Shown: positions 7,584 through 15,244 of the stretch, piece by piece
How positions within the stretch are numbered: position 1 is the first letter of the stretch
Layout: the number at the start of each line of letters is the position of its first letter
Notes under the pieces: generated by a model
Seen by the model: the letters and a program-made list of their open reading frames with translations, nothing else
What the model was told of the DNA's origin: nothing
Databases searched by the model: none
Program-made: the position numbers and the translations under genes
From: Castellaniella sp. UBA6218
GTDB lineage: Bacteria > Pseudomonadota > Gammaproteobacteria > Burkholderiales > Burkholderiaceae_B
Reading direction: 5' to 3'
Assembly: GCA_002421865.1 (NCBI GenBank)
Contig: DISE01000040.1
Coordinates: 197 to 18,364 of the forward strand
Length of the DNA: 18,168 nucleotides

Positions 7584-8933
7584 TCAGGCGGCCGCCCGGC
7601 GGGCCGAACGGTTGGCCGCCAGGGCCGCCAGGGTGCATGCCGCGCCCGACAGCAGGTACAGGCTGATTCCGCCCAGGCCGTAGCGGTCCGAGACGCCCAG
7701 CGCGACCAGCGGCGCGAAGGCCGCACCCACCAGCCAGGCCAGGTCTGCGGTCAGCGCGGCACCCGTGTACCGGCATGCCGGCAGGAAATTGGCCGTGGCC
7801 GTGCCCGAAGACTGGCCGTAGGACAGGCCCAGCAGGGCGAAGCCGATCAGTACGAAAGCGTCCTGGTGCACCGCGCCGCCGCCCAGCAGCCAGGGCGAGG
7901 CGAGGGCGAAGACGCCGATCAGCGCGGCGGTCAGTCCCAGGGTGTGGCGCCGGCCGATGCGGTTGGCCAGGTACCCGGAATAGAACATGGCTCCCAGGGC
8001 GACCGCTGCGCCCAGGAGTTCGATCGAAAGTACCTGGGGCACGGTCCTCTGGTGCTGGAGGACGAGCCAGGACAAGGGGAACAGCGTGACCAGGTGGAAC
8101 AGCGCGTAGCTCGCCAGCGAGGCGAAGGCGCCGGTGACGATGTGCCGGCCCTGGGTGCGGACCATTTCCAGGGTGCCGATCGGGCGCAGCTCGCGTTCCT
8201 CCAGCAGACGCGAGAAATCGTTGTCCATCACGAGCCGCAGCCGGGCGAACAGGCCCACGACATTGATGGCGAAGGCCACGAAGAACGGGAAGCGCCAGCC
8301 CCAGCCGATGAAGTCCGCAGGGTCCAGGCGAGTGTACAGGTACAGGAACAGGGCGCCGGCCACGATGAAGCCGATGGGCGCCGACAATTGCCCCAGCATG
8401 GCGTACCAGCCGCGCCTGCGGACGGGCGCGTTCAGGGCCAGCAGCGAGGGCAGGCCATCCCAGGAGCCGCCCCAGGCGACGCCTTGGAGGCAGCGAAAGA
8501 GCGCCAGCAGGACGATGGCGTGCATGCCCAGAGTCTCGTGGACGGGCAGGAAGGCGATGCCCGCCGTGGCCGTGCCCAGCAGGAACAGCGCCGCCGTCAG
8601 CTTGACCCCCCGTCCCCAGCGCTTCTGCACATGCATGAAGAGCGTTGTGCCGAAGGGCCGGGCGATGAAGGCCAGTGCGAAGACGGCGAAGGCATACAGC
8701 GTGCCGGTGAGCGGGTCCGCGAATGGGAAGAACACCTGGGGAAACACGATCACCGAGGCGATTCCGTAGGTGAAGAAATCGAAGTATTCCGATGTGCGGC
8801 CGATGATCACGCCGACGGCGATGTCGCCCGGGGATACGGAAGGGTGGCCCTCGGCGTGGCGGGCGGCCCTGGCCTGATCGTCATCCCGGGCGCGCGGTCC
8901 GGGCAAGCGGGTGCTGAGGATGTCTGCTGTCAT
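7584..8933 (-). CDS. MFS transporter, metabolite:H+ symporter-like
   Basis: This is a 449-residue, probably 12-helix inner-membrane secondary transporter. It resembles the metabolite:H+ symporter (MHS) branch of the major facilitator superfamily (ShiA/ProP/KgtP-like). Signatures are TSEYFDFFTYG (about 47-57), ALAFIARPFG (87-95) and FRCLQGVAWGGSWDG (146-160) followed by NAPVRRRGW. The two loop motifs usually reading GDxxGRR are degenerate: MHVQKRWGRG at about 100-109 and SGYLANRIGRR in the second half lack the aspartate. ATG 8933 is chosen because AGGAGG lies five bases upstream on this strand (plus coordinates 8939-8944). A longer frame to 9017 has no ribosome site and would run into the divergent operator. 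It is divergent from cyoA and convergent with trpF. The substrate is unknown. Confidence 0.9.
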   Translation of the reverse strand: MTADILSTRLPGPRARDDDQARAARHAEGHPSVSPGDIAVGVIIGRTSEYFDFFTYGIASVIVFPQVFFPFADPLTGTLYAFAVFALAFIARPFGTTLFMHVQKRWGRGVKLTAALFLLGTATAGIAFLPVHETLGMHAIVLLALFRCLQGVAWGGSWDGLPSLLALNAPVRRRGWYAMLGQLSAPIGFIVAGALFLYLYTRLDPADFIGWGWRFPFFVAFAINVVGLFARLRLVMDNDFSRLLEERELRPIGTLEMVRTQGRHIVTGAFASLASYALFHLVTLFPLSWLVLQHQRTVPQVLSIELLGAAVALGAMFYSGYLANRIGRRHTLGLTAALIGVFALASPWLLGGGAVHQDAFVLIGFALLGLSYGQSSGTATANFLPACRYTGAALTADLAWLVGAAFAPLVALGVSDRYGLGGISLYLLSGAACTLAALAANRSARRAAA

Positions 8934-8938
8934 CGGGT

Positions 8939-8944
8939 CCTCCT
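8939..8944 (-). promoter_or_regulatory. Ribosome binding site deciding the MFS start
   Basis: AGGAGG on the minus strand, five bases before ATG 8933. It is a full match to the anti-Shine-Dalgarno core and favours this start over the upstream in-frame ATG at 9017. Confidence 0.85.
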
Positions 8945-9015
8945 GGTCTGCGATGCGGGCCGCCGCGCGCAGGCGGCCTTGCGCATAGAATCCCATGCCG
9001 GCGGTGAGGTTCGCC

Positions 9016-9074
9016 ATTGGACATTACCCGCAGTAACCACTTCGTGCGAAGGGGCATGAGTCAAAATGTCCAAT
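9016..9074. promoter_or_regulatory. Nested inverted repeats, candidate operator of the MFS/cyo divergent region
   Basis: ATTGGACATT (9016-9025) and its exact reverse complement AATGTCCAAT (9065-9074) form ten-base arms 39 bases apart, centred at 9045. An inner dyad, CTTCG-TG-CGAAG (9040-9051), is centred at 9045.5. The five-base pair GAGGT (9006-9010) / ACCTC (9079-9083) extends the symmetry with a one-base offset. The right outer arm touches the predicted cyoA -35 box, so a bound protein would affect cyo transcription. The regulator is unknown. Confidence 0.6.
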
Positions 9075-9102
9075 TTTCACCTCGACCTTTCAAATTTATA
9101 GT
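9074..9102 (+). promoter_or_regulatory. Predicted sigma70-type promoter of the cyo operon
   Basis: The -35 is TTTTCA (9074-9079, four of six to TTGACA) and the -10 is TATAGT (9097-9102, five of six to TATAAT), with a 17-base spacer. It lies in an AT-rich island. Transcription should start near 9109, about 37 bases before cyoA. Confidence 0.6.
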
Positions 9103-9145
9103 ATCGGCCTCCGCTTGAATACACCTGAAATCGGCACACAAGGCA

Positions 9146-10054
9146 ATGAGGCACGACAAGATCCTGAAAATATTGCTGGGCGTCGGCCCGGCCCTGATGC
9201 TGGGCGGCTGCGACGCCGTGCTGCTGAACCCGTCGGGCGATGTGGCGTTGCAGCAGCGCAATCTGATCTACATGGCGACCGGCCTGATGCTGATCGTCAT
9301 CCTGCCGGTGATCGTCGCCACGATCCTGTTCGCCTGGCGCTACCGGGCGGCCAACCGCAAGGCACGCTACGACGCCGACTGGGACCATTCAACCCGCCTG
9401 GAACTGGTGATCTGGTCCGTGCCGCTGCTGATTATCATCGCGCTGGGCAGCATCACCTGGGTCAGCACCCACCTGCTCGATCCCTATCGCCCGCTGAGCC
9501 GGATCTCGGCCGACAAGCCGCTGGCCGCCCATGTCGAGCCGCTCACCGTCGAGGTCGTGGCGCTGGACTGGAAGTGGCTGTTCATCTATCCGGAGTACGG
9601 CTTCGCCACCGTCAACGAACTGGCCGCCCCGGTGGACCGGCCGATCCGTTTCAAGATCACGGCCTCTTCGGTGATGAATTCCTTCTTCATCCCCGCGCTG
9701 GCCGGCCAGATCTACGCCATGCCGGGCATGCAGACCATGCTGCACGCGGTGATCAACGCGCCCGGCGAATACGAGGGCATGTCCGCGAACTACAGCGGCG
9801 CCGGCTTTTCCGGCATGCATTTCCGTTTCCACGGCCTGGACCAGGCCGGATTCGACGCCTGGGTGGAGAAGAACCGCGCAGCCGGCGGCGTCCTGGACCG
9901 CGCCGGGTATCTGGACCTGGAACGGCCCAGCGAGAATGATCCGGTGCGCCGCTGGGCGGCCGTCGACTCCGACCTGTACCGTCTGATCCTGAATCGCTGC
10001 GTGCGGCCCGGCACGACCTGCATGAGCGATCTCATGCAGCCTATGGAGAAGTAA
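9146..10054 (+). CDS. cyoA: Cytochrome bo-type quinol oxidase subunit II
   Basis: CyoA is a membrane-anchored lipoprotein subunit of the haem-copper quinol oxidase, with a cupredoxin-fold periplasmic domain. The 302-residue protein has a signal ending in the lipobox LGGC with Cys22 as the lipidation site. Two membrane helices follow at about 40-63 and 84-106. The quinol-oxidase features are EVVALDWKWLFIYPEYG (136-152) and SSVMNSFFIPALAGQIYAMPGM (174-195). The CuA ligands of cytochrome c oxidases are absent, so it uses quinol. The C-terminal arm contains two cysteines (285 and 292). The ATG at 9146 is preceded by AAGG. It is the first gene of the seven-gene operon. Confidence 0.97.
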   Translation: MRHDKILKILLGVGPALMLGGCDAVLLNPSGDVALQQRNLIYMATGLMLIVILPVIVATILFAWRYRAANRKARYDADWDHSTRLELVIWSVPLLIIIALGSITWVSTHLLDPYRPLSRISADKPLAAHVEPLTVEVVALDWKWLFIYPEYGFATVNELAAPVDRPIRFKITASSVMNSFFIPALAGQIYAMPGMQTMLHAVINAPGEYEGMSANYSGAGFSGMHFRFHGLDQAGFDAWVEKNRAAGGVLDRAGYLDLERPSENDPVRRWAAVDSDLYRLILNRCVRPGTTCMSDLMQPMEK

Positions 10055-10056
10055 AG

Positions 10057-12048
10057 ATGGATTTGCGAACCTGGATCCTGGGCCGGCTCAGCCTGGAAGC
10101 CATCCCCTATCACGAACCGATCCTGGTGGCCACCTTCGCCGGTGTGGCCGTGGTCGGACTGACCGTCCTTGCCCTGATGACGCGCTATCGCCTCTGGGGC
10201 CCCTTGTGGCGCGACTGGATCGTGAGCATCGATCACAAGAAAATCGGCATCATGTACATGGTGCTGGGCGTGGTGATGCTGCTGCGCGGCTTCGCCGACG
10301 CGGCCATGATGCGCCTGCAGCAGGCGGTGTCCTTCGGCGATGCGCTGGGCTATCTGCCGCCGCATCACTATGACCAGATCTTCACCGCGCACGGCGTGAT
10401 CATGATCTTTTTCGTGGCCATGCCGTTCATCACCGGGCTGATGAACTACATCGTGCCGCTGCAGATCGGCGCGCGCGACGTGGCCTTCCCGTTTCTGAAC
10501 AATTTCAGCTTCTGGATGACCACCGGCGGCGCCGTCCTGGTGATGATGTCGCTGTTCGTGGGCGAATTCGCCCGCACCGGCTGGCTGGCCTACCCGCCGC
10601 TATCGGGCCTGGACTTCAGTCCCGACGTGGGGGTGGACTACTACATCTGGGCGCTGCAGGTCGCCGGGGTGGGCACGCTGCTCTCGGGGATCAACCTGGC
10701 GGTGACCATCATCAAGATGCGCGCTCCGGGCATGAAGCTCATGAAGATGCCGGTCTTCACCTGGACCGCCCTGTGCACCAACATCCTGATCATCATCACT
10801 TTCCCGGTGCTGACGGCCACGCTGGGGCTGCTGGGCATGGACCGCTACCTGGGCACCCAGTTCTTCACGAACGACATGGGCGGCAACCCGATGATGTACG
10901 TGAACCTGATCTGGATCTGGGGCCACCCGGAAGTCTACATCCTGATCCTGCCGCTGTTCGGTGTGTTCTCGGAGATCACCTCCACGTACTGCGGCAAGCG
11001 CCTGTTCGGCTACACATCGATGGTGTACGCGACCATCGTGATCACGGTTCTGTCCTATCTGGTCTGGCTGCATCACTTTTTCACCATGGGCTCGGGCGCC
11101 AGCGTGAACTCCTTCTTCGGCATCACGACGATGATCATTTCGATCCCTACAGGGGCGAAGATATTCAACTGGCTGTTCACCATGTACCGGGGCCGCATCC
11201 GCTTCGAACTGCCCATGATGTGGACGGTGGCCTTCATGATCACTTTCGTGATCGGGGGCATGACGGGCGTGCTGCTGGCCGTGCCGCCCGCCGACTTCGT
11301 GCTGCACAACAGCCTGTTCCTGATCGCGCACTTCCACAACGTCATCATCGGCGGAGTGGTGTTCGGCCTGTTCGCCGCGATCAACTACTGGTTCCCGAAG
11401 GCCTTCGGCTTCCGCCTGAACGTGTTCTGGGGCAAATGCTCGTTCTGGTGCTGGGTCGTGGGATTCTGGGTCGCCTTCATGCCGCTCTATATCCTGGGCC
11501 TGATGGGCGTCACCCGCCGGCTGAGCCATTTCGAGGATCCTTCGCTCCAGATCTGGTTCCAGATCGCTGCGGTCGGGGCCTTCCTGATCGCACTGGGCAT
11601 CGCCTTCTTCCTGGTGCAGATCTACGTCAGCTGGCGCGATCGCGAGTCGCTGCGCGACCATACGGGCGACCCCTGGGATGGCCGCACGCTGGAATGGTCC
11701 ACCTCGTCGCCGCCGCCGGACTACAACTTCGCCTTCACGCCGCGCATCCATGAACGCGACGCCTGGTGGCACATGAAGCAGTCGGGCTACCGCCGTCCCG
11801 AGAGCGGTTTCGTCGACATTCACATGCCGAAGAACACCGCCGCCGGATTCATCCTGGCTGCGCTGAGCTCGGTCCTTGGTTTCGCCCTGATCTGGCACAT
11901 GTGGGCGTTGACGATCGCGTCCTTCGCGACCCTGGTGGCCGCCGCCATCTACCACACCTTCAACTACCATCGCGACACCCACGTCAACGCTTCGGATGTG
12001 GCGCGCGCGGAGGAAGCCCGAACCCTGCAGTTGGCACGCCATGTCTGA
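10057..12048 (+). CDS. cyoB: Cytochrome bo-type quinol oxidase subunit I
   Basis: CyoB is the catalytic, proton-pumping subunit carrying low-spin haem b and the haem-CuB oxygen-reducing centre in the inner membrane. Its 663 residues equal the length of the E. coli protein, and key residues are shifted by six. CuB ligands are His290, His339 and His340, with the His-Tyr crosslink partner Tyr294 in WGHPEVY. The high-spin haem ligand is His425 and low-spin ligands are His112 and His427 (HFHNVIIGG). The quinol-site residues Arg77, Asp81, His104 and Gln107 are present. D-channel Asp141, K-channel Lys368 and Glu292 are also kept. It starts two bases after cyoA with GGAGAAG upstream. The gene overlaps cyoC by eight bases. 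Full conservation implies an active proton-pumping quinol oxidase. Confidence 0.98.
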   Translation: MDLRTWILGRLSLEAIPYHEPILVATFAGVAVVGLTVLALMTRYRLWGPLWRDWIVSIDHKKIGIMYMVLGVVMLLRGFADAAMMRLQQAVSFGDALGYLPPHHYDQIFTAHGVIMIFFVAMPFITGLMNYIVPLQIGARDVAFPFLNNFSFWMTTGGAVLVMMSLFVGEFARTGWLAYPPLSGLDFSPDVGVDYYIWALQVAGVGTLLSGINLAVTIIKMRAPGMKLMKMPVFTWTALCTNILIIITFPVLTATLGLLGMDRYLGTQFFTNDMGGNPMMYVNLIWIWGHPEVYILILPLFGVFSEITSTYCGKRLFGYTSMVYATIVITVLSYLVWLHHFFTMGSGASVNSFFGITTMIISIPTGAKIFNWLFTMYRGRIRFELPMMWTVAFMITFVIGGMTGVLLAVPPADFVLHNSLFLIAHFHNVIIGGVVFGLFAAINYWFPKAFGFRLNVFWGKCSFWCWVVGFWVAFMPLYILGLMGVTRRLSHFEDPSLQIWFQIAAVGAFLIALGIAFFLVQIYVSWRDRESLRDHTGDPWDGRTLEWSTSSPPPDYNFAFTPRIHERDAWWHMKQSGYRRPESGFVDIHMPKNTAAGFILAALSSVLGFALIWHMWALTIASFATLVAAAIYHTFNYHRDTHVNASDVARAEEARTLQLARHV

Positions 12049-12688
12049 TACCCACATCCTGCACTCGCCTGCGGCGGGCGGCCCGGCCGCCGCCGACGAT
12101 TCCCGCTTCATCGTCCGGGAACCCCATCATCCTGAAAACGGCACGCTGCTCGGTTTCTGGATCTATCTGATGAGCGACTGCCTCATCTTCGCCTGCCTGT
12201 TCGCCGTGTACGGCGTGCAGGGCAGGGCGTACGCCGGCGGTCCCACGGGCGCCGACCTGTTCGACCTGCCGCTGGTGGCGCTGAACACGGCCATGCTGCT
12301 GTGCTCGTCGATCACCTACGGTTTCGCCATGCTGGAATCGCAGCGCGGCCGGGTGCGCGGGACACAGGCCTGGCTGATCGTGACGGGACTGTTCGGACTG
12401 GTTTTCCTGGGACTGGAACTGTACGAGTTCCATCACTTGATCGAACATGGCGCCGGACCTTGGCGCAGCGCCTTCCTGTCGTCCTTCTTCACGCTGGTCG
12501 GCACGCACGGCCTGCACGTGACCTTCGGGATCGTCTGGCTCGTCACGCTGCTGTTCCAGCTCGGCCGTCATGGCCTGATCCCCGAGAACCGCCGCCGGCT
12601 GATGTGCCTGTCGATGTTCTGGCACTTCCTGGACGTGGTCTGGATCGGGGTCTTCACCTTTGTCTATCTGATGGGAGTGCTGCCATGA
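12041..12688 (+). CDS. cyoC: Cytochrome bo-type quinol oxidase subunit III
   Basis: CyoC is a five-helix membrane subunit that supports the stability of subunit I. The 215-residue protein begins MSDTHILHSP with an Ala-rich hydrophilic stretch, then ENGTLLGFWIYLMSDCLIFA at about 32-51. The family signatures GTHGLHVTFGIVW (154-166) and FWHFLDVVWIGVFTFVYL (193-210) are intact. The chosen ATG at 12041 lies within the end of cyoB, giving an eight-base overlap. The frame extends upstream to 11996 but that start lies deeper in cyoB and adds non-family residues. No strong ribosome site is near, so translation probably depends on coupling to cyoB. It is slightly longer than E. coli CyoC (204). Confidence 0.97.
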   Translation: MSDTHILHSPAAGGPAAADDSRFIVREPHHPENGTLLGFWIYLMSDCLIFACLFAVYGVQGRAYAGGPTGADLFDLPLVALNTAMLLCSSITYGFAMLESQRGRVRGTQAWLIVTGLFGLVFLGLELYEFHHLIEHGAGPWRSAFLSSFFTLVGTHGLHVTFGIVWLVTLLFQLGRHGLIPENRRRLMCLSMFWHFLDVVWIGVFTFVYLMGVLP

Positions 12689-13071
12689 GCAACGACCACA
12701 CCACGTCCGGGCACGATACGGCCCACGCCGGAGAGGGCGGCCACGCGCCCAGCACCTTCCGGGGCTACATGACCGGCTTCGCCTTGTCGGTGATCCTGAC
12801 CGTGATCCCGTTCTGGCTGGTCATGGACGGCGTCCTGGCAAGCTCCGGCGCCACCGCGCTGGCGATCCTGCTGATCGGCGCCGTGCAGATGGTCGTGCAC
12901 ATGGTGTATTTCCTGCACATGAGCCCCCGTTCCGAAGGCGGCTGGACCCTGCTGGCGCTGATCTTCACCGTCATCATCGTGGCCATCGCTTTGGCGGGGT
13001 CGTTGTGGGTGATGTACCATCTGAACGTCAACATGATGCCGGGGCACTTGCACGACATGCCGTCGATGTAG
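12685..13071 (+). CDS. cyoD: Cytochrome bo-type quinol oxidase subunit IV
   Basis: CyoD is the small three-helix subunit that assists CuB site assembly in the quinol oxidase. The 128-residue protein has an extended His-containing N-terminus (HTTSGHDTAHAGEGGH) and helices at about 28-46, 55-77 and 87-111. The conserved segments are FALSVILTVIPFW and VQMVVHMVYFLHMS. The ATG overlaps the cyoC stop (ATGA at 12685-12688). The His/Met-rich C-terminus ends GHLHDMPSM. It is about 20 residues longer than E. coli CyoD, mostly at the ends. In many genomes cyoE follows; here a SURF1 gene follows instead. Confidence 0.96.
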   Translation: MSNDHTTSGHDTAHAGEGGHAPSTFRGYMTGFALSVILTVIPFWLVMDGVLASSGATALAILLIGAVQMVVHMVYFLHMSPRSEGGWTLLALIFTVIIVAIALAGSLWVMYHLNVNMMPGHLHDMPSM

Positions 13072-13148
13072 GTCGTGTGCGGACGCGGTTCCGCCGAGGC
13101 CGGCGACCGCGCCCCGCATCCCGTCCGGTCCGTTTTTTTCCGCCCATC

Positions 13149-13934
13149 GTGCCCCAACACCGCCCAAGTCCTCTGCATGCGGGATGGCTCGTCCTCTGGA
13201 CCGTCCTCCTGGCAACGGCACTGGGCGGCTTCATCGCGCTGGGCACCTGGCAGGTCCACCGGATGCACTGGAAGCATGCGCTCATCGACAGGGTCGACGG
13301 CTTTCTGCGCGCGCCACCCGTTCCCGCACCCGGGCCGGATGCCTGGCCCGGCCTGCGGGCCGACCAGGATGAATACCGCCGGGTCGAGTTGCAGGGCGTG
13401 CTGCTGGATCGCGAGATCCTGGTCCAGGCCAATACCCGCCTGGGCGCCGGCTTCTGGGTCATGACGCCCCTGCGGCGCGAGGACGGCAGCCTCGTTTTCG
13501 TCAATCGCGGCTTCGTCGACGCGGCACACCGGGATCCGGACCGCCGGGGTGCGGCCGCGCCGGCCGGCATGGTCCGGATCGAGGGCCTGTTGCGCCTGTC
13601 ACAGCCTGGTGGCGGTTTCCTGCGGAGCAATGCGCCGGCCGAGGGGCGCTGGTATTCCCGCGATGTGTCCGCCATGGGCCGGTCCCTGGCACTGCCGGCC
13701 GTCGCGCCGTATTTCGTCGACCAGTCGGCGGACGGGGAGGGCGCCGCCAATGGCGCTTCCACGGCGGAACCGCTCCGCTGGCCCGTGCCCGGTCTGACGG
13801 TCGTGCGCTTCCGCGACGAGCATCTCAGCTACGCGCTCACCTGGTATGCGCTCGCGGCCATGACGGCGGCGGCCATGGTCTACGGGGCACGCCTGGAATG
13901 GCGGCGCCGACGGACGGCGGGAAAAACATCATGA
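13149..13934 (+). CDS. SURF1-family oxidase assembly protein
   Basis: SURF1 proteins are inner-membrane factors that help deliver haem to subunit I of haem-copper oxidases. The 261-residue protein has a membrane helix at each end, at about 13-35 and 229-246, around a soluble periplasmic domain. Family motifs are LGTWQVHRMHWKHALI (31-46), LVFVNRGFVD (115-124), YFVDQS (188-193) and DEHLSYALTWYALA (223-236). The start is uncertain: the frame is open back into cyoD, and GTG 13149 is the best start close to the first helix, though it lacks a clear ribosome site; GTG 13077 is an alternative. The stop overlaps the histidine kinase start (ATGA). Placement directly behind cyoABCD suggests it serves this quinol oxidase. 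Confidence 0.9.
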   Translation: MPQHRPSPLHAGWLVLWTVLLATALGGFIALGTWQVHRMHWKHALIDRVDGFLRAPPVPAPGPDAWPGLRADQDEYRRVELQGVLLDREILVQANTRLGAGFWVMTPLRREDGSLVFVNRGFVDAAHRDPDRRGAAAPAGMVRIEGLLRLSQPGGGFLRSNAPAEGRWYSRDVSAMGRSLALPAVAPYFVDQSADGEGAANGASTAEPLRWPVPGLTVVRFRDEHLSYALTWYALAAMTAAAMVYGARLEWRRRRTAGKTS

Positions 13935-15244
13935 CCGTGCGCCGACCGAGGCTTCCCGACGGCTCGCATGTAGCAGGCCGGCAGAACCTGCGCCTGCTGG
14001 TCCAGCTGCGCTGGATCGCGGTGCTGGGCCAAGTGCTGGCCATCGTCGTGGCCGTGGACGGGTTTTCCCTGGCGCTGCCGCTGTTCGACATGGCGCTGGT
14101 GGTGGGATTGCTGATCCTTTACAACTGCTTCAGCCAGTGGCGCCTGAAATGGCACCTGTCCGTGAGCCAGATCGAGCTGTTTCTGGCGCTGCTGGTCGAT
14201 GTCATGGCGCTGACCGCCCAGCTCTACCTGAGTGGCGGCGCCACCAATCCGTTCATCTTCCTCTATTTGCTGCAGGTGGCTCTGGCCGCCGTCCTGCTGC
14301 GGCGGCGCACGACCTGGATGATGGCGGGCGTGACTTCGGCCGCGTTCGCCGGGCTGGTGCTGACCCGGCATCATGGTTACACACTGCCGCTGGATCTGGG
14401 CGGCGGACTGGACAGTCCCTTCGTGCTGGGGATGCTGGTCTGCTTCGCCCTGAATGCTGTCCTCCTGGCGGCCTTCATCACCCGGATCACCCAGAACGTG
14501 CGCGCACGCGACGCTCGCCTGGCGGCACTGAGACAGCGCGCTTCCGAGGAAGAGCATATCGTCCACATGGGTTTGCTGGCCTCGGGCGCGGCCCATGAGC
14601 TGGGCACGCCCCTGGCGACCCTGGACGTGATTCTGGGCGACTGGGCGCATGCGCCCGCCGTGGCCGCCGACCCCGAGCTGCGGCAGGATGTGCGGGACAT
14701 GCAGGCTCAGGTGCAGCGCTGCAAGACCATCCTGGGCGGCATCCTGATGTCGGCCGGCGAAGTGCGCGGCGAGGCCCTGACACGAACCACCGTGACCGCT
14801 TTCCTCGACGGGCTGGTGGCGCAATGGCGTCAGGCGCATCCCGCGGCCCGTCTGACCTACGAACGCCGGATCGACGCGGACGCGGCAGTGATCGCAGATC
14901 AGGGCCTCCAGCAGATGGTGTTCAACGTCCTGAACAACGCCCTGGAGGCCTCGCCCGCCCGGCAGTGGCTCACTGCCGTGCTGGAGAACGGCCAGCTCAC
15001 GCTGGAAGTCCGCGACCAGGGGCCGGGCTTCACCCAGGAGATCCTGCGCTCACTGGGCAAACCTTACCGGTCCACCAAGGGACAGCCGGGCAGGGGGCTG
15101 GGCCTGTTCCTGTCGCACCAGGTGGCCCGATCCCTGAGCGGCACCCTGAGCGCGAGCAACTTGCCAGAGGGCGGCGCCTGCGTCACGATCCGCTTTCCCT
15201 TGTCCGCCCTGACACCGGAGGATGCCGATGACCCCGCCGAATGA
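13931..15244 (+). CDS. regB: Redox-sensing histidine kinase, RegB/PrrB/RoxS family
   Basis: RegB-type kinases sense the redox state of the quinone pool and respiratory flux and phosphorylate RegA. The 437-residue protein has six predicted membrane segments within residues 25-185. Its GGATNPF (102-108) matches the GGxxNPF quinone-binding motif of the family. The H-box is HMGLLASGAAHELGTPLATLD with phospho-acceptor His222. Cys264 in QRCKTIL appears to correspond to the redox-active cysteine of RegB (Cys265 in Rhodobacter capsulatus). The ATPase part has the N-box FNVLNNALEASP (331-342), DQGPGF (362-367) and GRGLGLF (387-393). ATG 13931 overlaps the SURF1 stop. The symbol follows the Rhodobacter name; PrrB, RoxS or ActS are equivalents. 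Family and role are well supported; targets here are inferred. Confidence 0.92.
   Translation: MTVRRPRLPDGSHVAGRQNLRLLVQLRWIAVLGQVLAIVVAVDGFSLALPLFDMALVVGLLILYNCFSQWRLKWHLSVSQIELFLALLVDVMALTAQLYLSGGATNPFIFLYLLQVALAAVLLRRRTTWMMAGVTSAAFAGLVLTRHHGYTLPLDLGGGLDSPFVLGMLVCFALNAVLLAAFITRITQNVRARDARLAALRQRASEEEHIVHMGLLASGAAHELGTPLATLDVILGDWAHAPAVAADPELRQDVRDMQAQVQRCKTILGGILMSAGEVRGEALTRTTVTAFLDGLVAQWRQAHPAARLTYERRIDADAAVIADQGLQQMVFNVLNNALEASPARQWLTAVLENGQLTLEVRDQGPGFTQEILRSLGKPYRSTKGQPGRGLGLFLSHQVARSLSGTLSASNLPEGGACVTIRFPLSALTPEDADDPAE
15217..15221 (+). promoter_or_regulatory. Ribosome binding site deciding the regA start
   Basis: GGAGG inside the end of the kinase gene. Its distance is six bases to ATG 15228 and zero to ATG 15222, so it points to the second ATG. 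Confidence 0.75.

Noticed and set aside
8934..9017. Upstream ATG (9017) giving the MFS protein 28 extra residues
   Set aside because: No ribosome site precedes 9017, while AGGAGG precedes ATG 8933; the extension does not resemble the family and overlaps the candidate operator.
7866..9059. 397-codon plus-strand frame over the MFS gene
   Set aside because: Antisense to a clear membrane transporter; Gln/Gly/Asp/Arg-rich shadow sequence without domains.
10600..12111. 503-codon minus-strand frame over cyoB
   Set aside because: Antisense to a fully conserved cyoB; rich in His, Gln, Arg and Asp with no known motifs.
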